Source: an uncultured Alphaproteobacteria bacterium
GTDB lineage: Bacteria > Pseudomonadota > Alphaproteobacteria > Micropepsales > Micropepsaceae
DNA: 5,150 nt
Direction of reading: 5' to 3'
Assembly (NCBI GenBank): GCA_937942205.1
Contig: CALDFO010000340.1
Coordinates: forward strand, 1-5,150
Numbering within the stretch: position 1 is the stretch's first letter; every line of letters starts with the position of its first letter. Under the pieces are notes generated by a model, which saw nothing but the letters and a program-made list of their open reading frames with translations, did no database searches and was not told where the DNA came from. This document shows positions 1 through 5,150 of the stretch, piece after piece. Both the position numbers and the translations under genes were made by a program.

Positions 1-766
1 CGCCGATCTCCACGCCCTTGACGGCATTGATGCTCATCAGGGCGGATGCCAGTTCGCTGTCCAGCTTGCCATAGACGGGCGCGCCCAGTCCGGCGGGCAG
101 GCCCTCGGCCACCACCTCGACCACCGCCCCGATGGAGGAGCCGGATTTGCGGAGGCCTTCGAGATACTCCGTCCACGGAGCGACCGCCGCCGCGTCGGGG
201 CAGAAGAAGGGATTGGCGTCCACCGTCTTCCAGTCCCAGTTGGCGCGGGTAATGGTCCGGTCGCCCATCTGCACCAGCGCGGCGCGGATCGTCACCGCGC
301 CATACAGCGCCTGCAGCACCTTTCTGGCCACCGCGCCCGCCGCCACGCGGCTGGCGGTTTCGCGCGCGCTGGAACGGCCGCCGCCGCGATAGTCGCGCAG
401 GCCGTATTTGGCGTCATAGGTATAGTCGGCATGGCCCGGCCGGTACTTGTCGCGGATGTCGCCATAGTCCTTGGAGCGCTGGTCGGTATTCTCGATCATC
501 AGCGCGATGGGGGTGCCGGTGGTGACCTGGGCCGCCATGCGCTCGTCCTGGAACACGCCCGACAGGATCTTCACCGCGTCCGCTTCCTGGCGCTGGGTGA
601 CGAACTTGCTCTGGCCGGGGCGGCGGCGGTCCAGGTCTTTCTGGATGTCTTCCGCCGTCAGCGCGATGCCGGGCGGGCAGCCATCCACCACACAGCCGAT
701 GGCGGGGCCATGACTTTCGCCGAAGGTGGTGACGCGGAACAGGTGGCCGAAGCTGTTGTGGGACAT
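1..766 (-). CDS. aroC: Chorismate synthase, 3' end cut by window edge
   Basis: Chorismate synthase converts 5-enolpyruvylshikimate-3-phosphate to chorismate, the last step of the shikimate pathway, in the cytoplasm, using reduced FMN. I translated 255 residues from the ATG at 764-766 to the window edge; the family is usually about 350-370 residues, so the C-terminal third, including the third family signature, lies outside. The start ([10 protein letters not shown]) is typical. The first signature lies at residues 16-31 (GESHG core with His19) and the second at about 128-146 ([13 protein letters not shown]). His112 in the RPGHAD motif matches the second conserved histidine, and the DLDRRRPGQ segment (residues 44-52) is also family-typical. 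The frame is open throughout and intact in what is visible. The gene starts 25 bp after the phosphatase stop with no strong Shine-Dalgarno, which suggests transcription with the upstream genes. Identification is by recognised motifs, not by a search. Confidence 0.97.
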   Translation of the reverse strand, partial: MSHNSFGHLFRVTTFGESHGPAIGCVVDGCPPGIALTAEDIQKDLDRRRPGQSKFVTQRQEADAVKILSGVFQDERMAAQVTTGTPIALMIENTDQRSKDYGDIRDKYRPGHADYTYDAKYGLRDYRGGGRSSARETASRVAAGAVARKVLQALYGAVTIRAALVQMGDRTITRANWDWKTVDANPFFCPDAAAVAPWTEYLEGLRKSGSSIGAVVEVVAEGLPAGLGAPVYGKLDSELASALMSINAVKGVEIG

Positions 767-791
767 GGCTTTGGAAATAGCCCTGTTTGGC

Positions 792-1400
792 CTACGGGTC
801 CAGCCGCACCACCTGGGAGCCGCGCACCCGGAAGACCACGCCCTGCGGCTCGTCCAGGGCGCTCATGGCCGCCCCGTCCAGCCCGGCGAACAGGCCGCGC
901 AGGATGCGGGTCAGCGCCCCATGGCTGACGGCGAAGGTGTCGGCCTTCAACTCCCGCACCCAGTCCGTCACCCGCGCCGCCACTTCGGCATAGTTCTCGC
1001 CGCCCGGCACCCGCACGTTCCACTTGTCGGCCACCCGCGCGTCGAAGCGCATCGGGCTCTGGGCGCGGGCCTCGGCGTCGGTCAATCCGTCCCAGGCGCC
1101 CAGGTGGATTTCCTTGATGCGGTTGTCGGTGGCAAAGCCGTCCAGCGGCAGACCCAGCCGGTCGCGCACGATCTCCATGGTCAGGCGGGCGCGGGGCAGG
1201 GGGCTGGCGATCATCTGGATGGCCGGCGCGGCGCCCAGGTCGCGCCGCAGGATGGCGGCGACATCGGCGGCCTGCTGCAAGCCCAGTGGCGTCAGCGGCG
1301 TGTCGCGCGACCAGCCCTGGAAGCGGTGCTGGACATTGGCCTCGGTCTGGCCGTGGCGCGCGATGTAGAGGGTCAGACCGTCCGGAAGCTCAAGACGCAT
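792..1400 (-). CDS. Histidine phosphatase family protein (phosphoglycerate mutase-like)
   Basis: This 202-residue protein belongs to the histidine phosphatase (branch 1) superfamily, which hydrolyses or transfers phosphate through a phospho-histidine. The RHG motif is at residues 15-17 with nucleophile His16, followed by QTEAN. The second arginine is Arg70 in SPLPRAR, the acid residue is probably Glu97 in [10 protein letters not shown], and the second catalytic histidine is His160 in VSHGALTR. All four catalytic positions are present, so it should be active. The length is that of small cytosolic phosphatases and shorter than cofactor-dependent glycolytic mutases (about 230-250 residues). No signal peptide is visible. 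The substrate cannot be read from sequence: sugar phosphates, nucleotides or cobalamin intermediates are all possible. The ATG at 1398-1400 lies inside the end of fabI (11-bp overlap), indicating translational coupling; aroC follows 25 bp downstream. Database names such as gpmB would overstate what is known. Confidence 0.93.
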   Translation of the reverse strand: MRLELPDGLTLYIARHGQTEANVQHRFQGWSRDTPLTPLGLQQAADVAAILRRDLGAAPAIQMIASPLPRARLTMEIVRDRLGLPLDGFATDNRIKEIHLGAWDGLTDAEARAQSPMRFDARVADKWNVRVPGGENYAEVAARVTDWVRELKADTFAVSHGALTRILRGLFAGLDGAAMSALDEPQGVVFRVRGSQVVRLDP

Positions 1401-2214
1401 CCGTCTTGACGACGTTGATGTCGGGGGCGTCCTCGGCCTTCATGCCCACCACATGATAACCCGCATCCACATGCAGGTTCTCGCCCGTCACCGCGCTGCC
1501 CAGCTCCGACAGCAGGAACAGGGCCGAATTGCCCACTTCGTTCTGGGTGACGTTGCGGCGCAGCGGCGAATTGTATTCGTTCCACTTCAGGATATAGCGG
1601 AAGTCGCCGATGCCGCTGGCGGCCAGGGTCTTGATCGGCCCGGCCGAGATGGAATTGACGCGGATATTCTTCTTGCCCAGATCCTCGGCCATGTAGCGCA
1701 CGCTGGCTTCCAGCGCCGCCTTGGCCACGCCCATCACGTTATAATGCGGCATCACCCGTTCGGCGCCGTAATAGCTCAGGGTCACCAGGCTGCCGCCCTG
1801 GGTCATCATCTTTTCGGCGCGCTGGGCGACGGCGGTGAAGGAATAGCAGCTGATGTCCATGGTCATGCGGAAGTTCTCCGCCGTGGTGTCCACATACCGG
1901 CCCTTGAGCTGTTCCTTGTCGGAATAGGCGATGGCGTGGACCACGAAATCCAGGCTGTCCCAGACCTTGCCCAGTTCGGCGAAGGCGGCGTCCAGCGACT
2001 CCGGGCTGGCGGCGTCGCAGTCCACCAGCGCGGCGGGCTTCATCGGCTCCACCAGCGGCACCACGCGCTTCTTGAACAGGTCGCCCTGATAGGAGAAGGC
2101 CAGTTCCGCGCCGGCCTCATGCAGGGCCTGGGCGATGCCCCAGGCGATGGAGTGCTGGTTGGCGACACCCATGATCAGGCCACGTTTGCCTTTCATGAGT
2201 CCTTGGAACGACAT
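1390..2214 (-). CDS. fabI: Enoyl-[acyl-carrier-protein] reductase (NADH), FabI type
   Basis: FabI reduces trans-2-enoyl-ACP to acyl-ACP, the last step of each cycle of type II fatty-acid synthesis, in the cytoplasm. The product is 274 residues from the ATG at 2212-2214. The nucleotide-binding start is GLIMGVANQHSIAWG (residues 12-26). The catalytic residues of the FabI signature are Tyr148 (SYYG), Tyr158 (HYNVMG) and Lys165 (VAK), aligning with E. coli Tyr146, Tyr156 and Lys163. Conserved blocks RVNSISAGPIKTLAASGI and GENLHVDAGYH follow. The frame is open to 2295, but the extra 27 residues do not look like the family; MSFQGLMKGKRG does, resembling other alphaproteobacterial FabI starts. A second ATG at 2194-2196 gives 268 residues and has AAGGA only 3-4 bases ahead of it, so the choice is not certain. 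The gene ends inside the phosphatase start. Residue Ala96 sits at the E. coli Gly93 position, which influences triclosan binding. Confidence 0.97.
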   Translation of the reverse strand: MSFQGLMKGKRGLIMGVANQHSIAWGIAQALHEAGAELAFSYQGDLFKKRVVPLVEPMKPAALVDCDAASPESLDAAFAELGKVWDSLDFVVHAIAYSDKEQLKGRYVDTTAENFRMTMDISCYSFTAVAQRAEKMMTQGGSLVTLSYYGAERVMPHYNVMGVAKAALEASVRYMAEDLGKKNIRVNSISAGPIKTLAASGIGDFRYILKWNEYNSPLRRNVTQNEVGNSALFLLSELGSAVTGENLHVDAGYHVVGMKAEDAPDINVVKTDAS

Positions 2215-2317
2215 GCCGAAAATCCCCAAAACAATGCGCGCGACCAGTGATGTACCCTGAATGCGGGCGCTTGGCGCGGAAAAAGTGCCCGCCAAAAAGA
2301 CTTTTTATGACAATAAC
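2215..2317. other. Intergenic region between J-protein stop and fabI start, with A/T palindrome
   Basis: This 103-bp gap lies between the J-protein stop and the chosen fabI start and must hold any promoter private to fabI. The dnaJ-proximal part is markedly A/T-rich compared with its surroundings. It contains a perfect odd palindrome, AAAAAGACTTTTT, at 2294-2306. A second AAAAAG copy lies at about 2280-2285, so short A-tracts recur about 14 bp apart. I could not pair any -35-like hexamer (for example TTGTCA on the minus strand at 2308-2313) with a good -10 at normal spacing. There is no GC stem followed by a T-run, so no intrinsic terminator for the J-protein gene was found. Whether fabI has its own promoter is open. 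Confidence 0.5.
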
Positions 2318-3286
2318 TTACCGGCCCCGGCGGCGCGGATCATAATCGGCAGCCCAGCCCGACAGGAACTGTTGGAGGGCCTCGTCCGGCTTGTCGGGCA
2401 GGGTCACGGCCAGCCGGACATAGAGATCGCCCGCCCCGCCCTTGCCGCCGGGTGCGCCGATCCCCTTGCCCTTCAGGCGCAGGACCGTGCCGGTATTGGA
2501 GCCGGGCGGCACGGCCAGCGCCACCGTGCCGGTCAGCGTTTCCACCGGCACCTTGCCCCCCAGCACGGCCTCTTTCAGCGTGACCGGCAGGTCCATGCGG
2601 ATATCGTTGCCGTCGCGGGTCATGCCGGGATGGGGCGCCACCGAGACGGTCAGCAGGATGTCGCCATTGGGGCCGCCGCCCCGTCCGGCGCCGCCGCGTC
2701 CCTTGACGCGGATGGTCTGGCCGTCCTTCACCCCGGCGGGAATGCGGACGTCGATCTGTTCGCCATTCTGCAACACCACGCGCCGAGTGCCGCCCAGGGC
2801 GCTTTCGGCGAAACTGATGGTGACGGCGGCGGAAAAATCCTCGCCCTTGCTCTGTGCGGGGCCCTGCGCCGGACCGCGGCCGCGGCCGCGCCGCCCGCCC
2901 ATCATTTCCGACAGAATATCCTCGAAGCCGCCCGCGCCCGCGCCGCCGCCGAAATCGAACTTGAATTCGCGCGCCCCGCCGCCACCGCCGCCGCCGAAGC
3001 CGAACGGATTGCCCTGTTGGAAACCGCCGCGTGGATCGAAACCGCCGCCGAAGGGACCGCGCGCATTGCCGTCCGCGCCGATCGCGCCAGCATCGAACTG
3101 GGCGCGCTTGTCCTTGTCGCCCAGGATGTCGTAGGCGCCGCTGATCTCCTGGAATTTCTTCTGCGCGGCGGCGTCGCCCGCATGTTTGTCGGGGTGATGC
3201 TTCTTGGCCAAGGCGCGGAAGGCCTTTTTGATCTCGGCTTCGCTGGCGGTCCGGGGCACGCCAAGAATTTCGTAGGGATCTTTCAT
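2318..3286 (-). CDS. DnaJ class II (CbpA-like) J-domain co-chaperone
   Basis: This 322-residue J-protein should stimulate DnaK ATPase and deliver unfolded clients. The J domain occupies about residues 3-66, with the HPD motif at 31-33 that is essential for DnaK activation. A Gly/Phe-rich linker covers about 67-125, including a run of seven glycines (residues 98-104) and FGGGF-type repeats. A short basic GRRGRGRG stretch (130-138) follows. Two beta-rich C-terminal substrate-binding domains cover about 150-225 and 228-300, recognised by [19 protein letters not shown] and by [19 protein letters not shown]. The protein has no cysteine, so the four CxxCxGxG zinc repeats of true DnaJ are absent; this makes it class II, like CbpA. 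The basic C-terminal tail (DPRRRGR) is unusual but minor. The ATG at 3284-3286 sits at the expected J-domain start, with a weak CTGGA about 7 bases upstream. It lies between fabI and the Sel1 lipoprotein, with a likely heat-shock promoter in front. Confidence 0.94.
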   Translation of the reverse strand: MKDPYEILGVPRTASEAEIKKAFRALAKKHHPDKHAGDAAAQKKFQEISGAYDILGDKDKRAQFDAGAIGADGNARGPFGGGFDPRGGFQQGNPFGFGGGGGGGAREFKFDFGGGAGAGGFEDILSEMMGGRRGRGRGPAQGPAQSKGEDFSAAVTISFAESALGGTRRVVLQNGEQIDVRIPAGVKDGQTIRVKGRGGAGRGGGPNGDILLTVSVAPHPGMTRDGNDIRMDLPVTLKEAVLGGKVPVETLTGTVALAVPPGSNTGTVLRLKGKGIGAPGGKGGAGDLYVRLAVTLPDKPDEALQQFLSGWAADYDPRRRGR

Positions 3287-3321
3287 CGGTGTCCAGACAG
3301 GCGGGATGCGCGGGGGGACTC

Positions 3322-3333
3322 GGGGCTTGCCCC
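3322..3333. promoter_or_regulatory. GC-rich palindrome at the predicted J-protein transcription start
   Basis: GGGGCTTGCCCC is a perfect inverted repeat with 5-bp arms and a 2-base centre, just downstream of the candidate -10 element. Its TTGCCCC half (3327-3333) recurs at 3349-3355 in the same orientation, 22 bp away, about two helical turns, bracketing the -10 box. This arrangement could be an operator. It does not match CIRCE (TTAGCACTC, N9, GAGTGCTAA), so HrcA is not indicated. The two-base loop is too small for a stable RNA hairpin. In such GC-rich DNA a chance origin is quite possible. Confidence 0.25.
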
Positions 3334-3363
3334 CAATATAGGCGCGGTTTGCCCCGTTACCAG
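3333..3363 (-). promoter_or_regulatory. Candidate RpoH (heat-shock sigma) promoter for the J-protein gene
   Basis: Read on the minus strand, CTGG (3360-3363) is followed by exactly 17 bases and then CCTATATTGG (3333-3342). The alphaproteobacterial heat-shock consensus that I recall from groE and dnaK promoters is CTTG, 17-18 bases, CYTATNTNNG. The -10 side matches at every defined position and the -35 side at three of four. Transcription would start near 3326, giving a 5' leader of about 40 bases before the ATG at 3286. A heat-shock promoter in front of a J-domain co-chaperone makes functional sense. The element is called by eye, and a sigma-70 promoter sharing the same TATATT cannot be excluded. 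Confidence 0.5.
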
Positions 3364-3394
3364 ATCACCAGCCGAATCAGCCGGTTGGCGGACA

Positions 3395-3991
3395 TCAGGG
3401 CGGAACGGGCATGGAGGACGGCGGCGGGCTTGCCGCCGCCTGCGGCGGGCCCAGAACCGCCAGCCGGGTGGCGGCGTCCTTGACGCCCTTGCGGGCGGCG
3501 GCGGCGTAAAGCCGGCGGGCCGCTTCCAGATCCTGCGGCACCGGCCCGCCCGCTTCGTACAGTTTGGCCAGTTCGTATTGGGCCACCGGATGCTGCGCGG
3601 CGGCGGCGGCCTTCAGGTAGGGCAGGGCGCGTGCGGGGTCGGGCTTGCCCGCCTCGCCATGGATCAGCATCACCGCCAGATCGGCCTGGGCGGTGGGCAA
3701 TCCGGCATCGGCGGCCATCGCATAGATGTCCAGCGCCTTTTGCGGATCGGCGGCGACGCCCTGGCCCCGGCGCAGCATGAAAGCCACGTTCCGCATCGCC
3801 GCCAGGTCTTCGGTCCGGATGCTCCACCAGATCTTATACGCCTCCTCGTAGCGTCCGGCGTCATAGGCGGCCACGCCGCTGTCGAACACCGCCGCGATCT
3901 CCGGGCCGCCGCGGGCGCTGGCGCAGCCGCCGGCAAGCAGCAGGGGCGCCGCCAGGAGGCCGACGGCAAGAAGCGGAAAAATCTTGTGCAT
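3395..3991 (-). CDS. Sel1/TPR-like repeat lipoprotein
   Basis: This 198-residue protein starts with a lipoprotein signal peptide: MHK, a hydrophobic stretch (about residues 4-20), then LAGGC with Cys23 as the likely lipidated residue. Position +2 is alanine rather than aspartate, so outer-membrane sorting is more likely than inner-membrane retention (family rule, inferred). The body contains helical repeats of the Sel1 type (about 36 residues each): roughly 66-99 ([20 protein letters not shown]), 100-135 ([20 protein letters not shown]) and 136-171 ([20 protein letters not shown]), preceded by a TPR-like helix pair (about 36-60). Such repeats usually mediate protein-protein contacts in the envelope. 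The tail from 182 is proline-rich ([17 protein letters not shown]). GGAGAG (3996-4001) lies 4 bases ahead of the ATG and fixes the start. The gene diverges from pdxH across 57 bp. A specific partner or role cannot be named. Confidence 0.88.
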   Translation of the reverse strand: MHKIFPLLAVGLLAAPLLLAGGCASARGGPEIAAVFDSGVAAYDAGRYEEAYKIWWSIRTEDLAAMRNVAFMLRRGQGVAADPQKALDIYAMAADAGLPTAQADLAVMLIHGEAGKPDPARALPYLKAAAAAQHPVAQYELAKLYEAGGPVPQDLEAARRLYAAAARKGVKDAATRLAVLGPPQAAASPPPSSMPVPP

Positions 3992-3995
3992 TTGG

Positions 3996-4001
3996 CTCTC
4001 C
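3996..4001 (-). promoter_or_regulatory. Shine-Dalgarno for the Sel1 lipoprotein gene
   Basis: On the minus strand GGAGAG is followed by CCAA and the ATG at 3989-3991. It is the strongest ribosome-binding site in the window, and it supports the start that places a complete lipoprotein signal peptide at the N terminus. Confidence 0.75.
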
Positions 4002-4038
4002 GGACGGCGAAGGCTACCGTGCCGCCCGCCAAACTGCT

Positions 4039-4042
4039 AGGA
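4039..4042 (+). promoter_or_regulatory. Shine-Dalgarno deciding the pdxH start
   Basis: AGGA is followed by CACGGC (6 bases) and the ATG at 4049-4051. This decides the start, because the pdxH frame stays open for about 1.8 kb upstream, across the genes on the opposite strand, and a longest-ORF call would be badly wrong. A second in-frame ATG lies at 4055-4057. Confidence 0.7.
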
Positions 4043-4048
4043 CACGGC

Positions 4049-4678
4049 ATGACCATGGAGACCGGTGGACCGCTGGATGACGGCGGCATCGCCCCCGAAG
4101 GCGATCCCATGACGCTGTTCGCGGCCTGGATGCGCCAGGCCGAGGCGTCCGAGCCCAACGACCCCAACGCCATGGCGCTGGCGACCGCCGACGCCGATGG
4201 CGTGCCCAATGTCCGCATGGTGCTGCTGAAGGGCGCCGACGCGCGGGGCTTCGTGTTCTATTCCAATGGCGAAAGCATCAAGGGCGGCGAGCTGGCGGCC
4301 AATCCGCGCGTGGCGCTGAATTTCCACTGGAAGTCCCTGCGCCGGGCGGTGCGGGTGAAAGGCCCGGTCGAACAGGTGTCCGACGCCGAGGCCGACGCCT
4401 ATTTCGCCACCCGCCCCAAGGACAGTCAGATCGGGGCCTGGGCCAGTCCCCAGTCGCGGCCCATGGAAGGGCGCTGGGTGTTCGAAAAGCGCCTGGCCGA
4501 ATACGCCCTGAAATACGGCCTGGGCACGGTGCCGCGCCCCGCCCACTGGAGCGGCTGGCGGGTCACGCCGCTGCGGATCGAATTCTGGCGCGACCGGCCG
4601 TTCCGGCTGCATGACCGGCTGGTCTACCGGCGCGGCAGCGCGGCCGATCCCTGGACGACGGAACGCCTGTTCCCGTGA
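4049..4678 (+). CDS. pdxH: Pyridoxamine/pyridoxine 5'-phosphate oxidase
   Basis: PdxH oxidises pyridoxine 5'-phosphate or pyridoxamine 5'-phosphate to pyridoxal 5'-phosphate with FMN and oxygen, the last step of de novo and salvage vitamin B6 synthesis, in the cytoplasm. The 209-residue length fits the family (E. coli 218). The block [13 protein letters not shown] (19-31) begins the conserved part. NVRMVLLKG (54-62) carries Arg56 and Lys61, and FYSN (70-73) follows. Tyr118, Arg122 and Ser126 in [14 protein letters not shown] align with E. coli phosphate-binding Tyr129, Arg133 and Ser137. Arg186 and His188 in RLHDR align with Arg197 and His199. The C terminus (ERLFP) resembles the usual RLxP ending, so the gene is complete and should be active. 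The ATG at 4049 is chosen for its AGGA at 6-base spacing. It diverges from the lipoprotein gene and is followed 13 bp later by a metal transporter, probably on the same message. No clear promoter was found in the 57-bp gap upstream. Confidence 0.97.
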   Translation: MTMETGGPLDDGGIAPEGDPMTLFAAWMRQAEASEPNDPNAMALATADADGVPNVRMVLLKGADARGFVFYSNGESIKGGELAANPRVALNFHWKSLRRAVRVKGPVEQVSDAEADAYFATRPKDSQIGAWASPQSRPMEGRWVFEKRLAEYALKYGLGTVPRPAHWSGWRVTPLRIEFWRDRPFRLHDRLVYRRGSAADPWTTERLFP

Positions 4679-4703
4679 GCGTGGAGTTTCCGTGAGCGCC
4701 GAG
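4670..4703 (+). repeat. Imperfect 17-bp tandem duplication at the pdxH/transporter junction
   Basis: Bases 4670-4686 and 4687-4703 are adjacent copies matching at 14 of 17 positions, with TTYCCGTGAGCG as the shared left part. The first copy carries the pdxH stop (TGA at 4676-4678). The second carries the transporter start (GTG at 4692-4694). The end of the first copy also supplies the GGAG ribosome-binding site (4683-4686). A 17-bp unit shifts frame, so the first copy's GTG is out of frame with the transporter. It would encode only six codons before a stop. Confidence 0.75.
4683..4686 (+). promoter_or_regulatory. Shine-Dalgarno for the GTG-initiated transporter
   Basis: GGAG is followed by TTTCC (5 bases) and GTG at 4692-4694. 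It supports the non-ATG start; the next in-frame ATG (4719-4721) would remove the first nine residues and has no comparable site. The GGAG itself lies in the first unit of the 17-bp tandem duplication. Confidence 0.6.
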
Positions 4704-5150
4704 ATCAAGGGCCCCCTGATGCGGCGCGCCGCCATCGCCTCGGTCGGCGTCGCGCTGTTCCTGGTTGCGATCAAGGCGTTTGCCTGGGTCACGTCGCATT
4801 CGGTGGCGTTGCTGGCCAGCCTGGCCGATTCCACCCTGGATCTGTTCGTCTCGCTGCTGAATCTGCTGGCGATCCGTCACAGCCTGACTCCCGCCGATGC
4901 CGAACATCGCTTCGGCCATGGCAAGGCCGAGCCGCTGGCGGGCCTGGCCCAGGCGACCTTCATCGCCGCCTCGGCCCTGTTCCTCATCCTGGAGTCCGTC
5001 AAGCGGCTGCTGACGCCGCAGCCGGTGACGAATGGCGGCACCGCCCTGGTCGTCATGGGCATCTCCATCGCCGCCACGCTGGGTTTGGTGGCGTATCAGC
5101 GCCGGGTGGTGGCCCGGACCGGCTCGCTGGCCGTGGCGGCCGACCGGCTG
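4692..5150 (+). CDS. Cation diffusion facilitator (FieF-like), 3' end cut by window edge
   Basis: This is the first 153 residues of a CDF-family divalent-metal/proton antiporter of the inner membrane, exporting Zn2+ and/or Fe2+ (family knowledge). The family is about 300 residues, so roughly half is present. Predicted membrane helices lie near residues 13-33, 38-61, 82-105 and 115-137. Asp46 and Asp50 in SLADSTLDLF match E. coli FieF Asp45 and Asp49 of the transport site. Asp69, His72 and His76 in ADAEHRFGHGKAE match the second FieF site (Asp68, His71, His75). The other half of the transport site and the cytoplasmic C-terminal domain lie beyond the edge. The start is GTG at 4692, with GGAG five bases upstream, which gives the short pre-helix N terminus normal for FieF. 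It follows pdxH by 13 bp, so co-transcription is likely. Metal specificity cannot be settled from this fragment. Confidence 0.93.
   Translation, partial: MSAEIKGPLMRRAAIASVGVALFLVAIKAFAWVTSHSVALLASLADSTLDLFVSLLNLLAIRHSLTPADAEHRFGHGKAEPLAGLAQATFIAASALFLILESVKRLLTPQPVTNGGTALVVMGISIAATLGLVAYQRRVVARTGSLAVAADRL

Noticed and set aside
1453..2250. Long plus-strand frame opposite fabI (265 codons).
   Set aside because: The minus-strand frame is unmistakably FabI with all catalytic residues. The plus-strand product is His/Gln/Gly-rich with no recognisable domain, as expected for the complement of a high-GC gene.
2215..2295. N-terminal extension of FabI by 27 residues to an ATG at 2293-2295.
   Set aside because: The extension has no similarity to FabI N termini and would occupy most of the intergenic region; the MSFQGLMKGKRG start fits the family.
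2262..2297. Possible terminator hairpin after the J-protein gene (GCGGGC pairing with GCCCGC).
   Set aside because: The stem is only 6 bp with a loop of about 18 bases and no T-run follows, so it does not meet intrinsic terminator criteria.
3357..3827. Alternative minus-strand frame of 156 codons overlapping the lipoprotein gene.
   Set aside because: It is Arg/Pro/Gly-rich without a domain, whereas the overlapping frame has a signal peptide, lipobox and Sel1 repeats. Only its last 12 codons, after the TGATG, are noted separately.
2261..4048. A plus-strand frame continuous with pdxH and open for about 1.8 kb upstream of its start, antisense to the J-protein and lipoprotein genes.
   Set aside because: It is a shadow of GC-rich coding DNA: the upstream part shows no family motif and is low-complexity Ala/Gly/Arg-rich. 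PdxH homology begins just after 4049, where a good ribosome-binding site lies. A giant fusion is not supported.
3992..4048. Search for divergent promoters between the lipoprotein gene and pdxH.
   Set aside because: TTGTGC and TAGCCT-like hexamers occur but never at acceptable spacing with a partner; nothing worth calling.
4037..4834. Minus-strand frame opposite pdxH (265 codons).
   Set aside because: The plus strand encodes a complete PdxH with conserved active-site residues; the antisense frame has no recognisable motif.

Overview
The window is high-GC DNA with the protein families, gene order and codon bias of an alphaproteobacterium (inference; order not resolved). The cue is aroC, a histidine phosphatase, fabI, a DnaJ/CbpA-type co-chaperone and pdxH side by side, an arrangement I recall from several alphaproteobacterial groups. 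No mobile element, CRISPR array, tRNA, rRNA or phage gene was seen.

Layout. Five genes lie on the minus strand, read from high to low coordinates: a Sel1-repeat lipoprotein (3395-3991), a class II J-domain co-chaperone (2318-3286), enoyl-ACP reductase fabI (1390-2214), a histidine phosphatase (792-1400) and chorismate synthase aroC (1-766, cut by the left edge). Two genes lie on the plus strand: pdxH (4049-4678) and a FieF-like cation diffusion facilitator (4692-5150, cut by the right edge). The divergent gap between the lipoprotein and pdxH is only 57 bp. The other gaps are about 108 bp (lipoprotein to J-protein) and 103 bp (J-protein to fabI). No gene-free stretch reaches 300 bases.

How the genes work together. 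fabI, the phosphatase and aroC look like one transcription unit: fabI overlaps the phosphatase by 11 bp, and aroC follows 25 bp later. This links fatty-acid elongation and the last step of the shikimate pathway on one message. The J-protein probably has its own heat-shock-type promoter (3333-3363). pdxH and the metal transporter are 13 bp apart and probably co-transcribed; an imperfect 17-bp tandem duplication sits exactly on that stop/start junction.

Overall this is an ordinary conserved housekeeping region. I found no convincing undescribed system. The points worth a second look are small: the duplicated pdxH/transporter junction, the RpoH-like promoter with its palindrome, a 12-codon ORF coupled to the lipoprotein stop, and an A/T-rich palindrome in front of fabI.
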